DNA of 57,492 nucleotides from Gloeocapsa sp. UFS-A4-WI-NPMV-4B04. GTDB lineage: Bacteria > Cyanobacteriota > Cyanobacteriia > Cyanobacteriales > Chroococcidiopsidaceae. The notes below the pieces were generated by a model, which was not told the DNA's origin, did no database searches, and saw nothing but the letters and a program-made list of their open reading frames with translations. The position numbers were made by a program, and so were the translations under genes. The DNA is taken from NCBI GenBank assembly GCA_019359535.1, contig JAHHHE010000007.1:1-57492 (forward strand), in the 5' to 3' direction. This document shows, in pieces, positions 1 through 9,000 of the stretch (positions are counted from its first letter, which is position 1; each line of letters starts with the position of its first letter).

Positions 1-104
1 CTGGTAGAGCGAGTTCCAGCTATAGACGACCATCATCTGGTAGTTTTGGCAGTAGCCGTTCTTTTGGCTCTAGCAGAAATCGGAGCAGTGCGAGACGGCG
101 TTAG
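1..104 (+). CDS. 3' end of a Ser/Arg/Gly-rich protein (partial)
   Basis: The frame beginning at base 3 is open from the window edge to a TAG at 102-104. It reads as a low-complexity tail made of Gly-Arg-Ser-Phe repeats (SGSFGSSRSFGSSR). Such tails end several cyanobacterial proteins, but the family cannot be told from 33 residues. It could also be chance. Confidence 0.35.
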   Translation, partial: GRASSSYRRPSSGSFGSSRSFGSSRNRSSARRR

Positions 105-271
105 GGTCTGTCATCTATCAAAGCTTGGCTGTTTATCACCCAGATGGGCAGCTAAAAATAGCCAGAATTCCTGTCTAGATTCTCCTCGACGTTGCTCAGA
201 CAACTGCTACTAAACGCCAGAGACTTTTGCTATAGAAATAGACAAACAATCGCTCTACTAGGAAAAACGAA

Positions 272-565
272 ATGACTTTAATTGAGGATGAACGTCCGCA
301 TAATTTGATGGAGACGTTCTTTGAAGTTCGTAATAGTGGCAGATGCAATACGCTAGAGCGGTCTTGTGTAATTGACACCCTTAAAAGTATTGGTCAAGTG
401 GAAGCAGCGAATTGGCTGGAGCAGCATCAAGAGAGTTATGACAAGCTTGTCAAACAGGAATTTTCGCAATGGCTAGACTCAAATTCTCCCTATGGAGGAG
501 AATCAATAGCTCAAATGGCTGCTCAGACAACTGGGTTAACGATGCCTGAAGATTCATTTAGTTAA
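272..565 (+). CDS. hypothetical protein, 97 aa
   Basis: I do not recognise this small acidic soluble protein. It has no signal peptide or membrane segment. The ATG follows AGGA with suitable spacing, which supports the start. The middle looks helical (VEAANWLEQHQESYDKL). It converges on the recD2-type gene, with 26 bases between the two stops. Confidence 0.5.
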   Translation: MTLIEDERPHNLMETFFEVRNSGRCNTLERSCVIDTLKSIGQVEAANWLEQHQESYDKLVKQEFSQWLDSNSPYGGESIAQMAAQTTGLTMPEDSFS

Positions 566-591
566 ATTGCTCTGTTTTCGGATTGGCTCAG

Positions 592-2832
592 TTAACCCCT
601 AGTGTTAGCAGACATTAATCGCTCAGATAGCAATGTGTAACGCTCTTGATCTTTAACTTGCCGGACGGCTAGACCAATTGCTTTTGTAGGGCCAACAATA
701 ATTGCTAACTGCTTGGCACGAGTCAGCCCTGTGTATAACAAATTTCGTGACAGCATTAGGTAATGTTGCATGAACATCGGCAGAATCACTACTGGATATT
801 CTGACCCTTGGCTTTTATGTATTGTCACCGCCCACGCCAGGGCTAATTCATTAACGTCAGCATAGTCATAAGTGACAAACCGCCCCTCAAACTGGACTGT
901 TACCTCTTGTTCTTCTGTGTCAATCGCAGCGATCGCCCCCAAGTCACCATTAAACACCTCGCGGTTATAGTCATTGACATTCTGAATCACGCGATCTCCT
1001 ACACGCAGCTTCATCCCGCCGCGCGTTAATTCAGCTTTGTCAAGACGTGGTGGGTTGAGCAGTTCTTGAAGCACCGCGTTGAGATTGCGCGTTCCCACGT
1101 CTCCTCTGGTCATCGGACACAGCACTTGTACATCTCGCACAGCGTTAAAACCTAATTTGGGAATTAAATCTCCTAGCAGTTCTTGAATTCCTTGTACCCC
1201 ATGTTCAGGTTCGGGTGCATTTAACCACAAACAATCAGAATTAGGAGTGGGAGAAACCGATTCTAGCGCCGGATACTGCCCAGAGTTTATGCGATGGGCA
1301 TTGCTAATGATGGAGCTTGATTGGGCTTGACGGAACACTTGCGTCAACCGGACTACTGGCACTTCGTCACTTGCAATCAAGTCGCGCAGCACGTTTCCTG
1401 GCCCAACTGACGGCAGTTGATCAATGTCTCCTACCAACAGCAGTTGGGCATCAGTAGGGATTGCTTTGAGTAAGGAGTGAGCCAAGAACAAATCGAGCAT
1501 TGAAGCTTCATCCACAACGATTACTTGTGCTTCTATCGGATTATCTACATCCCGTTTAAACTTCATCGTTCTAGGATCGAACTCTAGTAGCCGATGGATT
1601 GTTTTTGCCTCCAATCCTGTCATCTCACTCAAGCGCTGTGCTGCACGTCCAGTAGGGGAAGCTAGCGCAATACTTTTGCCCATTGCTTTCATCAGGGCGA
1701 CGATAGTACGAAGCGTAAAAGTCTTACCAGTTCCAGGGCCGCCTGTGAGAATCAAGACCCGCTCACTCGCTGCCAACTCTACTGCCTGCCGCTGTAAGGC
1801 GGAAAGTTGCAGCCCCACAGCAGCAGTAAACTTATCAATCCACGCGCTGACTCTTAGCAAATCTACCGCGATTGGACGACTTAACAAATGTTGCAGTCTT
1901 TTAGCTAAATGCTGTTCGCTCTGATAGAACGGATTTTGATAGCAGATGAATTGGTGTTGTCGATGACCTTGGATCACTATTTCCTCATCCATCCCCATTT
2001 GAAAAATCAAGTCTTTCACCACAATATGCGATGGCTGATGATCTGCTAGCGCTAGACGTTCTACTACCTTTTCTATCAGTTCAGGATAGGGCAAGAAACA
2101 ATGACCATCTTCTGCCGCTTCTCCTAAAACGTGGATAATACCAGCGCGGTATCTATATTCCGAGCCTGGGGCAATGCCCAGGTTTCGAGCAATCGCATCT
2201 GCTGTCACAAATCCAATGCCGTAGATATCAGTCGCTAGCTGGTAGGGGTTATTAGTGACAATTTCGATTGCCTTATCGCTGTACTGCTTGTAAATTTTGA
2301 CGGCATAAGTAGTAGAAACACCGTGACTCTGGAGAAACAACATCACCTCTTTAATTGCCTTTTGCGTCTCCCAGGCAGTCTGAATCATCTTTACCCGTTT
2401 TTTGGCAATGCCTGGTACTTCTACTAGGCGCTCGATCTGATAGTCAATGATGTCGAGTGTCTCTAAACCAAAATACGCCACAATGCGTTTAGCGGTGACA
2501 GGCCCGACTCCTTTGATTAACCCACTGCCTAAATACTTCTCAATGCCCGTGAGCGTTGCTGGTTTAGTTTCCTGGTATTGTGTGACAGTAAATTGAGAAC
2601 CGAACTTCGGATGTTCGCGCCAAAAACCGAACAGTTTTAGGGTTTGTCCAGCTTGAATGTTGGGGAAGCTGCCAACAATCGTTACTAGGTCTTTGTGTCC
2701 AGACGCTTTTAGCCGTGCCACGCTATAACCTGACTCAGATGAGTGGTAAGTCAGACGTTCTACTACCCCTGTTAACGACTCCTGTTGATTTGAACTTGTG
2801 ATTCTACTATCGATCTTAGGAGTAGGGGACAT
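592..2832 (-). CDS. recD2: RecD2-type ATP-dependent DNA helicase
   Basis: A superfamily 1 5'-3' DNA helicase of the RecD2/TraA class, which works without RecBC in DNA repair and replication-fork processing. An N-terminal OB-like and helix-hairpin-helix region (roughly residues 15-200) precedes the motor. Visible motor motifs are Walker A GGPGTGKT (about 362-370), Walker B VVDEASML, the Gln-containing LVGDIDQLPSVGPGN, VFRQAQ, and the C-terminal AVTIHKSQGSEYP and LLYTGLTRAK. The length of 746 residues is normal for RecD2 and the frame is intact. It is the last gene of the minus-strand plasmid block. Conjugative relaxases share the motor, but no relaxase histidine cluster is present. Confidence 0.93.
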   Translation of the reverse strand: MSPTPKIDSRITSSNQQESLTGVVERLTYHSSESGYSVARLKASGHKDLVTIVGSFPNIQAGQTLKLFGFWREHPKFGSQFTVTQYQETKPATLTGIEKYLGSGLIKGVGPVTAKRIVAYFGLETLDIIDYQIERLVEVPGIAKKRVKMIQTAWETQKAIKEVMLFLQSHGVSTTYAVKIYKQYSDKAIEIVTNNPYQLATDIYGIGFVTADAIARNLGIAPGSEYRYRAGIIHVLGEAAEDGHCFLPYPELIEKVVERLALADHQPSHIVVKDLIFQMGMDEEIVIQGHRQHQFICYQNPFYQSEQHLAKRLQHLLSRPIAVDLLRVSAWIDKFTAAVGLQLSALQRQAVELAASERVLILTGGPGTGKTFTLRTIVALMKAMGKSIALASPTGRAAQRLSEMTGLEAKTIHRLLEFDPRTMKFKRDVDNPIEAQVIVVDEASMLDLFLAHSLLKAIPTDAQLLLVGDIDQLPSVGPGNVLRDLIASDEVPVVRLTQVFRQAQSSSIISNAHRINSGQYPALESVSPTPNSDCLWLNAPEPEHGVQGIQELLGDLIPKLGFNAVRDVQVLCPMTRGDVGTRNLNAVLQELLNPPRLDKAELTRGGMKLRVGDRVIQNVNDYNREVFNGDLGAIAAIDTEEQEVTVQFEGRFVTYDYADVNELALAWAVTIHKSQGSEYPVVILPMFMQHYLMLSRNLLYTGLTRAKQLAIIVGPTKAIGLAVRQVKDQERYTLLSERLMSANTRG

Positions 2833-3149
2833 CTCACTTCATTACTGAGGGATAAAACTATTCGGCTTTGAGCCACAATAAATGTTTCTACCTTGTACAT
2901 AGTACAAGATTACTATAGTTCAAGGTAGGTTTTGAGTTAACGTGCGTTACTTAAAGCGACATCCAACAGCCAAATTACCTAAAGAGCGTTCGCACTTACG
3001 GACATTTCTTTAAATGCTGCACCCCAACAGAAGTTAGGAATTTAGATACAGAAGTTGCCAAAGCCAAATCCGCCCATTAGATAATTTGTCTCCAATTGAA
3101 GACAATTATGGCAACTTCTGCGCCTGTAACTAAAAAAGACTTGGACTAA
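2833..3149. repeat. intergenic region with a 12-bp inverted repeat
   Basis: No gene was found here. CAGAAGTTGCCA at 3049-3060 is repeated inverted at 3109-3120. An inner, slightly imperfect pair (ATAATTtGTC / GACAATTAT) lies between, so about 72 bases could fold into one long hairpin. It may be a small non-autonomous element or a bidirectional terminator. No target duplication was recognised. Confidence 0.5.
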
Positions 3150-3377
3150 CTATTTCTGTTTCTGTTTCTGTTTCTGTTTGAGCATCTGCTTTAAAGACTG
3201 TTTCCAAGCAGTTGCCTCAAGTGGGTTTGGATAACGACCAACTAAGGCGCTCAATTCTTGCTGTGGCTTACTCGTCAGTTCTCCTTTCACCCGGCTACCT
3301 AATAGACAGATGGCACGTTCTATTTTGTCTCTAGACTGAGGTATCTGTGGTGGCAGTTGCTGATTAAACTTAGACAT
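3150..3377 (-). CDS. small basic hypothetical protein with a (KQ)n tail
   Basis: A 75-residue hypothetical protein of unknown family. Its tail is alternating Lys-Gln, written by four perfect copies of the hexamer TTTCTG on the plus strand (3153-3176) directly before the stop. The tandem repeat can change tail length without breaking the frame. The segment NPLEATAWKQSLKQML faintly resembles EEILGSAWKQWL near the end of the 149-residue protein at 10235-10684, so the two may share a C-terminal helix. Function unknown. Confidence 0.5.
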   Translation of the reverse strand: MSKFNQQLPPQIPQSRDKIERAICLLGSRVKGELTSKPQQELSALVGRYPNPLEATAWKQSLKQMLKQKQKQKQK

Positions 3378-3663
3378 AGCTCTGTTCTATTCTCTCTAAG
3401 ACTAATATAAAGCGGCGTTGCATTCAAAATTTCGTTTTCTGCTGTGATAGCACCATAATCGCTAGATAACCATTGTAATCAGCTTGAATCAAAGTGAGTT
3501 AAATTTATGTGCCATCCCAAAAACTCCAGCGCCTTATAGGTACAGCCGTTTAACACATTCGGAAGATGGCTTGAAAACGGCGTGTATTTTTCCATAGTGT
3601 CCAGCCTGTTCTAAGTGGATGCTCCCGGAGCCTAAAAGTCGAACCCCGGCTTTAATTAATTCT

Positions 3664-5205
3664 TTATTTACTCAGGAGGACTGCCTGGTTATTACCTTGA
3701 GTTACCCCACCGTCTGCTTGCATAGTCTTTGGCTGTCCGATAACGATTGCCATCTTAGTTTGAGCAATAGCCTTACCATCTACACATACTATCCTTCTGT
3801 TAAGAGTGACGCTATCGTAGTCGTTAAAAACTCGGTCATTAACTTTGACTTGAAAGACTGGTTTCTGCTGCGGCGCACTTGAATTCGTCATTTCAGGGGA
3901 GAATTGTTTTTTCCCAACAGCAGGTTTGTCACGTTGCTGTTGGGATTTATGAGGCGAGGTTTTGCTTGGTTGCTGCTTGAGCGTTTCTTTGACTTGCTGC
4001 ATTGGATTAGCAACTGGCAATGGTTGGGACTGGGATTCTAGTTTAGGCTGCGCTACTTGCTGCTGTGTCTGAGTTTGTCCGGCTCCAGGCGGTTGATTAG
4101 CTGGTGATGACTCCAAATTTTCCAGTGTTTTAGGTTCTTCTGCTTGAGTATTTTTAGCCTTCTTCTCAAAGACTTTAATCGCAGGCGACTCCAGCCTAAA
4201 GCCTGCTAAAGTCATTTCACCCATCAGCCCAGATATCGCAGCCACCCAAGAGGGATAAGCTTGCTGTGCTTGCTCTAGTGCTGCGAACGCTTTAGGCTTA
4301 ACGGTAATCGTGACAGTACAATCGCCTGTATTGACTTCAAACTCTTTCCAGCCGTTGTCCACAGTTCTTACGTCATCAGGGAATTGATTCAACTTGACGA
4401 CTACCTCCATCTTGCCTGTTGTTATCTTATTGTCAGCACTCGTTGAGGTGAGTGATTGTACATCAAGAGTGTCATAAGCTTCTAACTCTGGTGCAACAAC
4501 ATGACTTTGAGATGCAGCAATGGTTGTATCCGCCTGAATCTCGGCTGACTGCTGCTGTCTTAGAATGGGCGCTGGGAATTTTGAAATGTGGGCTGTTGCT
4601 TGCCGTTGGTTTTGCTCTAACCACAGCAAGTCTTGAGCACTTGGTTGATAGAGATATCCATCTACTATTGTGAGATTTTCCCCATCGCGGCGTACCCTGA
4701 GATCCCAAATCTGCCCGATTGCCTCTATTGGTAAGCTGCCTGCTAATGTGAGGTTAATTGATGCCTTTTTCCCTCCTCTGTGCTGCTGCTGGTTACGCTG
4801 AAGGTGAACATTTACCACACCAAGCTCACTTGACTGAACTTCTCCCACGACGCGGAACTCATCTAACTTTGACCTTGAACCATTTGTAAGATCAGTCTCA
4901 AGAGGTTTCATCGCCTTGAGGTCAAACTGCAACGGGTCAGTTTTTGGGTAGACTATCCACCGATAAGGCTGGTTAAAAAAGTCTGGTTGGGTTGCATATT
5001 CTGGATTCTTCGCTTTCAAGCGCCCACGAAACTGCCACGTTAACTTAGCCGGAATATTCAAACCGTCTTCGGTTATAAAAATGCCTTGGTGAACATTATC
5101 TTCACTCGGCTGATATGTGCCAGCTACGCAGCCGACAGCGTGATAGATAACGGCATCAATGGTGGACTTAGCGCTTAGAAAACCTTGCTCAGTCATTGAT
5201 TCCAT
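3664..5205 (-). CDS. plasmid-type protein with a FinO-like-annotated domain
   Basis: A 513-residue soluble protein. The N-terminal 170 residues look folded and are unrecognised. A middle domain (about 260-345, VVVKLNQFPDDVRTVDNGWK...YPSWVAAISGLMGEMTLAGF...) resembles small cyanobacterial proteins that databases label 'fertility inhibition FinO-like'; that label comes from memory and no RNA-binding function is shown here. A Gln/Pro-rich linker follows, then a basic C-terminal segment with an NDRVFNDYDSVTLN motif. AGGAG sits too close to the first ATG, so the ATG at 5196 (MTEQGF) is the better start. It overlaps the upstream gene by 8-17 bases, implying coupled translation. Confidence 0.7.
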   Translation of the reverse strand: MESMTEQGFLSAKSTIDAVIYHAVGCVAGTYQPSEDNVHQGIFITEDGLNIPAKLTWQFRGRLKAKNPEYATQPDFFNQPYRWIVYPKTDPLQFDLKAMKPLETDLTNGSRSKLDEFRVVGEVQSSELGVVNVHLQRNQQQHRGGKKASINLTLAGSLPIEAIGQIWDLRVRRDGENLTIVDGYLYQPSAQDLLWLEQNQRQATAHISKFPAPILRQQQSAEIQADTTIAASQSHVVAPELEAYDTLDVQSLTSTSADNKITTGKMEVVVKLNQFPDDVRTVDNGWKEFEVNTGDCTVTITVKPKAFAALEQAQQAYPSWVAAISGLMGEMTLAGFRLESPAIKVFEKKAKNTQAEEPKTLENLESSPANQPPGAGQTQTQQQVAQPKLESQSQPLPVANPMQQVKETLKQQPSKTSPHKSQQQRDKPAVGKKQFSPEMTNSSAPQQKPVFQVKVNDRVFNDYDSVTLNRRIVCVDGKAIAQTKMAIVIGQPKTMQADGGVTQGNNQAVLLSK

Positions 5206-6025
5206 ACTCCTGCTCCATTACTTTTAAAAACTTATCTTCCAGTGGGGTCAAATAAGTTTGCCGCCCCAAAGAATCCAGCACTGTGTAAGCACAGCGATCC
5301 AGCAGTCCACACTCACGTAATCGTCTAATCCGATTGAGGATTTGTGGCAATTGGCGGCGCACGTCAGGTTCATCAATTGGTTTGAGGTTTTCCGGTTTCA
5401 CAAGTATTGTTGCATTATGAACATCAACTCTTAGAGTAAAGTCATTTAGGTGTGATGCTACAGCCCAACAGCCGTTGTATTTGCGTTCAGACCCTTGTAA
5501 TCGAATCAGGCTGAATACATCACCCACTGAGCAAAAATTGGTGGCAGGAATTAAAGGCTTTTCCCTGAGCCGCTCGACAATGCCTTTTTTTTCCAGTTCT
5601 ATGGCTTTGTTTTTTACACTCGTTCCAGTAGGATGAAGCCCTTCTTCAACTAAAGCACCCCAGATGATTCGTTGCTGTTCTGGCATGAAGCCAGTTAGCC
5701 AACGGCACTGAGATTCGTTGGTCGGCAAAATGTCCACAAATTGTGGACATTCTTTTAAGTTGTCTACAACAATAGCCGCATCGATTAGTTGATAAGAACG
5801 GGAGCGATTGTAACCAAACCTGCCTTGGCAGTATTCCTCAAACGTCTTATGAGTGGAACGATACAACCGTTTATCTCTCAAGGAGCGTAGCGCCGCAACA
5901 GCTTCACGAAATCCTCTTTCTACACGCAGTTCTAACTGATGTCGTTCAATCTCCTCATATGGTGTTAGCTCCCCCAAAGCCTCGACGACAACGCTACTTA
6001 GTTCAAGTCCTGATGATTTAGACAC
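5189..6025 (-). CDS. plasmid DNA-binding-type protein, 278 aa
   Basis: The first 75 residues (VERGFREAVAALRSLRDKRLYR...FEEYCQGRFGYNRSRSYQLIDAA) match the helix-turn-helix region common in plasmid and phage proteins of the DUF3102/ParB-associated type. That region acts in partitioning or transcription control. The rest contains a beta-rich domain (about 160-215) and a charged C-terminal helix. The start is GTG at 6025 behind AAGGA. It overlaps the next gene (FinO-like) and sits just downstream of the replication gene, so the three probably form one operon. The exact role is inferred. Confidence 0.6.
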   Translation of the reverse strand: MSKSSGLELSSVVVEALGELTPYEEIERHQLELRVERGFREAVAALRSLRDKRLYRSTHKTFEEYCQGRFGYNRSRSYQLIDAAIVVDNLKECPQFVDILPTNESQCRWLTGFMPEQQRIIWGALVEEGLHPTGTSVKNKAIELEKKGIVERLREKPLIPATNFCSVGDVFSLIRLQGSERKYNGCWAVASHLNDFTLRVDVHNATILVKPENLKPIDEPDVRRQLPQILNRIRRLRECGLLDRCAYTVLDSLGRQTYLTPLEDKFLKVMEQEYGIND

Positions 6026-6085
6026 AATTAAGAATTCCTTTTACTGCTTGGTGCAAGCGACTCTAAAACCTCCAACACATCGCCG

Positions 6086-9000
6086 TTACTCTGTTAAAGC
6101 AATCGCTGTTATTGCCTCAACGTCAAAAACAGGGATGTTCATACCCTCGCTCGTCTGGAATGTCCATGTTTCCTGCCGTGTCCCTGCGTGTATTACTGAC
6201 ACAAACTTGCACCCAGAAAGGTACTCGATACAAGCATCTAAGACACTACCCGTAGTACCACCAAGGCGTTGGATAGTAAATGTCAACGGCTGTAATGCTT
6301 TATCTCTCAGCTTTACGGGAACCCATGAAAGCTGAGTTAGATAGGTCGGGTCAAAGCACAGATAGTCAGCTAGGAGGCGGGGAAGTCCACGCCGCTCCTC
6401 ATGAGTCATAGTTTTAGTTGCCGTTTTGAGCAATGAAGCGTTTTTGCCTACCGTTTCGACTAAATCAATCCAGGTACGGCACAACAGTATTTGATTAACC
6501 AGTTCTTGCACGTTGGCGAATTTTTTAGCCGCTACCGCCGGACTGGTAGCGGCTAGAGCGCTTATGGGGCTTACATCCTGTGCCGCTACCGAAACAGATG
6601 AAAAATTGGGGGGTGTATTCTGACAATTTGTAATTTCATTTTGAGCAACAGCAGAATTTTCTTCTTGTCTTTCTGTTTGAAAACTGGTAGCGGCGGTAGC
6701 GGTAGGGTTAGAAAAGTCTGAAACAGTTGATTCTACTGGTACTTCAGCCGCTACCGAAGTTTGGTAGCGGCTGGTAGCGGCGGTAGCGGCAACGTTAAAG
6801 CTATCTAAACTTGGGCAACCTTGTATTGGGTTATCTGTCGGTGGTGCTGAATGGTCGTTGTGTGTTAGCGGAGCGGTAGCGAGTTTACGAGCGTCAGGTT
6901 GCCCAAGTTTAGACAAGATTTTTCCAGGGCTTGCGCCTTCAAGGTCAGGATGCGACTCACCGCCCGAATAATCATCACCGCCATAATTATCGTCACCGTA
7001 GGCATCTGAAATATTTTCTTCTCCCCACAGAGCAAGCGGAATTAACCAAGCCTTGCGGTTTGCTGTACGGGGTTTGTTAGGTAAGAGCGGATTACCATCA
7101 GAATCATTACGCGGCGTAATTAAGGCATTGTAGTAAGTAATTACCTGCGCCTTATCAGCTGCAAATTTGAGCGTAACTGAGTGTGTCTTGCCACCAGCTT
7201 TGTCAATCAGAACTTTCAAGCTTTTTTCGTTGTATGTAGCGGGCTTAAACCGTAAATCAACCATTTTCCAGGCGTTGGTCGCATAGATAGCGACAAACTT
7301 TTGCCCTGTATGGTTGTCAGTGACGATTCTCTTGTTCCAGTCGCCAATTTCATCAATCGCCTCAAGTGCCTGGAGTTTGCTGATAAAGTCAACCAAACTA
7401 TCCCCAGCACTATCAGCATCGTCCTCGGCAGGGCAGAGGTGAGCAATAGCCCACTGTAAAATATTCTCGTTTCCCCCAGATATCTCCACGACTTTTTGGG
7501 CGTAACAGACGACAAGCGCTAACGCTTGAGCAATCCGAGCGTGTGCTTTGGGCAAGTGTTGTAGCAGTCGTTTCTCTAACAGCGCGATCTCCGCCTTGGG
7601 ATAACCAAGTTGCAGAAGTGAGGGCAATGCCCCAGAAGCGAATTTCTGCGCTTCAAGTAATTCAGTGAAGGCTGAATTATCACCGCCCTTGGCTCGTTCA
7701 TATGCTAACCGCACCATCCGAGTATAAGTAGCCGCCTGGTCGCCACCGATGACGTGATTCGACGCTGAACCCAAGGGTGATTTTGGTTCCTGGCGGTTGC
7801 CGCGCACCGAACGAGCTTTCCGATTTGCCCAGGTTTTGAAGATTTCTTCAGTCTCAGGGTTACGTGACGGGTCATCCCAAATGAACGGTAGTGAACCAGT
7901 TTTGCTGCCGTGTTCATAAATGGCGCTGACGCTGGCGCGACTAACCATACCTTTAGAAGCCCAGTTTGACCCAACTATACTTAACGCAGCTTCCCCCGCC
8001 AAAGTCTTGCAGCTTCCTGGTTCACCGTGCATATTCAGCAACGGAAACCACTTCTTGTCCTTAAAAATTTCTTGCGAGTGTAGCCCCGCGATCACCCACC
8101 CGATTGTCAGCAGGAATTGGTGGATATTCTCGTTACCAAAGAACAACCGTGCCGTATCTACTAAGCGGTTTAACGCTTTTGGGTTAGGTGGCGCAAGTTC
8201 AGGTGAGGGAATTTCGTCGCCTTCTGCTGATACATTGCTAAATACCCATCCAGTTTCATCCTCAGAAATTAGCTGTCCCTCACGGGTAAATTGGCGATCG
8301 CTAAATACCCATGTTCCATCTTCTTGCTGTCCGTAGCACTCAATTCGTTTAAGTACCTTGCCCCGACGAGAAGTCCGATACTCATGCAGCCGCACGGCGA
8401 ACAACTGATTCAACTCAAAGTTAGTCAAATTGCAACAAATTCCTGTCCCCAACGCTCGTTTCATGGCGTTGACGAACTTGTCACTAGATGTATAGTCTAT
8501 TGAGTTCAAGATGACCCGCTTTTGAGCATCAGCATTTTCAAAGTGGCGTTTGACCTGCAATACCAATCCGCCGCCCAATGAATCTTGCAACTCGCGTTCA
8601 ATTTGGAAATCGAAGTTACAGCAGGGCTGCCAGTATGGATTCCCTTCTTTGGGTTGAATCCATTTACCAATTTCTCCTTTCCAAGAAGTAGGAGCGTTCC
8701 AATTGTTGCGTTGCAGCCGATAGTGAGAATCTTCTTCAGCCGAATCAATTGCCGCTTCAATCGCTAATTCCAGCCGAATTAGGATTTCTTCGTCACTCAT
8801 AGATTGAGAGCGACACCAATCCACCCAATCTTTGCAATCGCCCTTTTTCGGCATCCCTGACCACACAAGTAGCGGGTCAAGAATGACGTGACAAATCCGA
8901 TGGGTAAGACAGAGTTTATGTAATTCATTAGCAAAATCAGAGCCTTTGGGATCGTTGTCTCCCCAAATCACTAACAGTGGTTGGAGTACGCCGTCACGTT

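Noticed and set aside
929..936. GCGATCGC palindromes as possible operators
   Set aside because: This is the cyanobacterial HIP1 sequence, scattered through coding DNA over the whole window.
3613..3632. GGATGCTCCCGG resembling the MITE end
   Set aside because: Only about eight bases match and there is no partner end or interior similarity.
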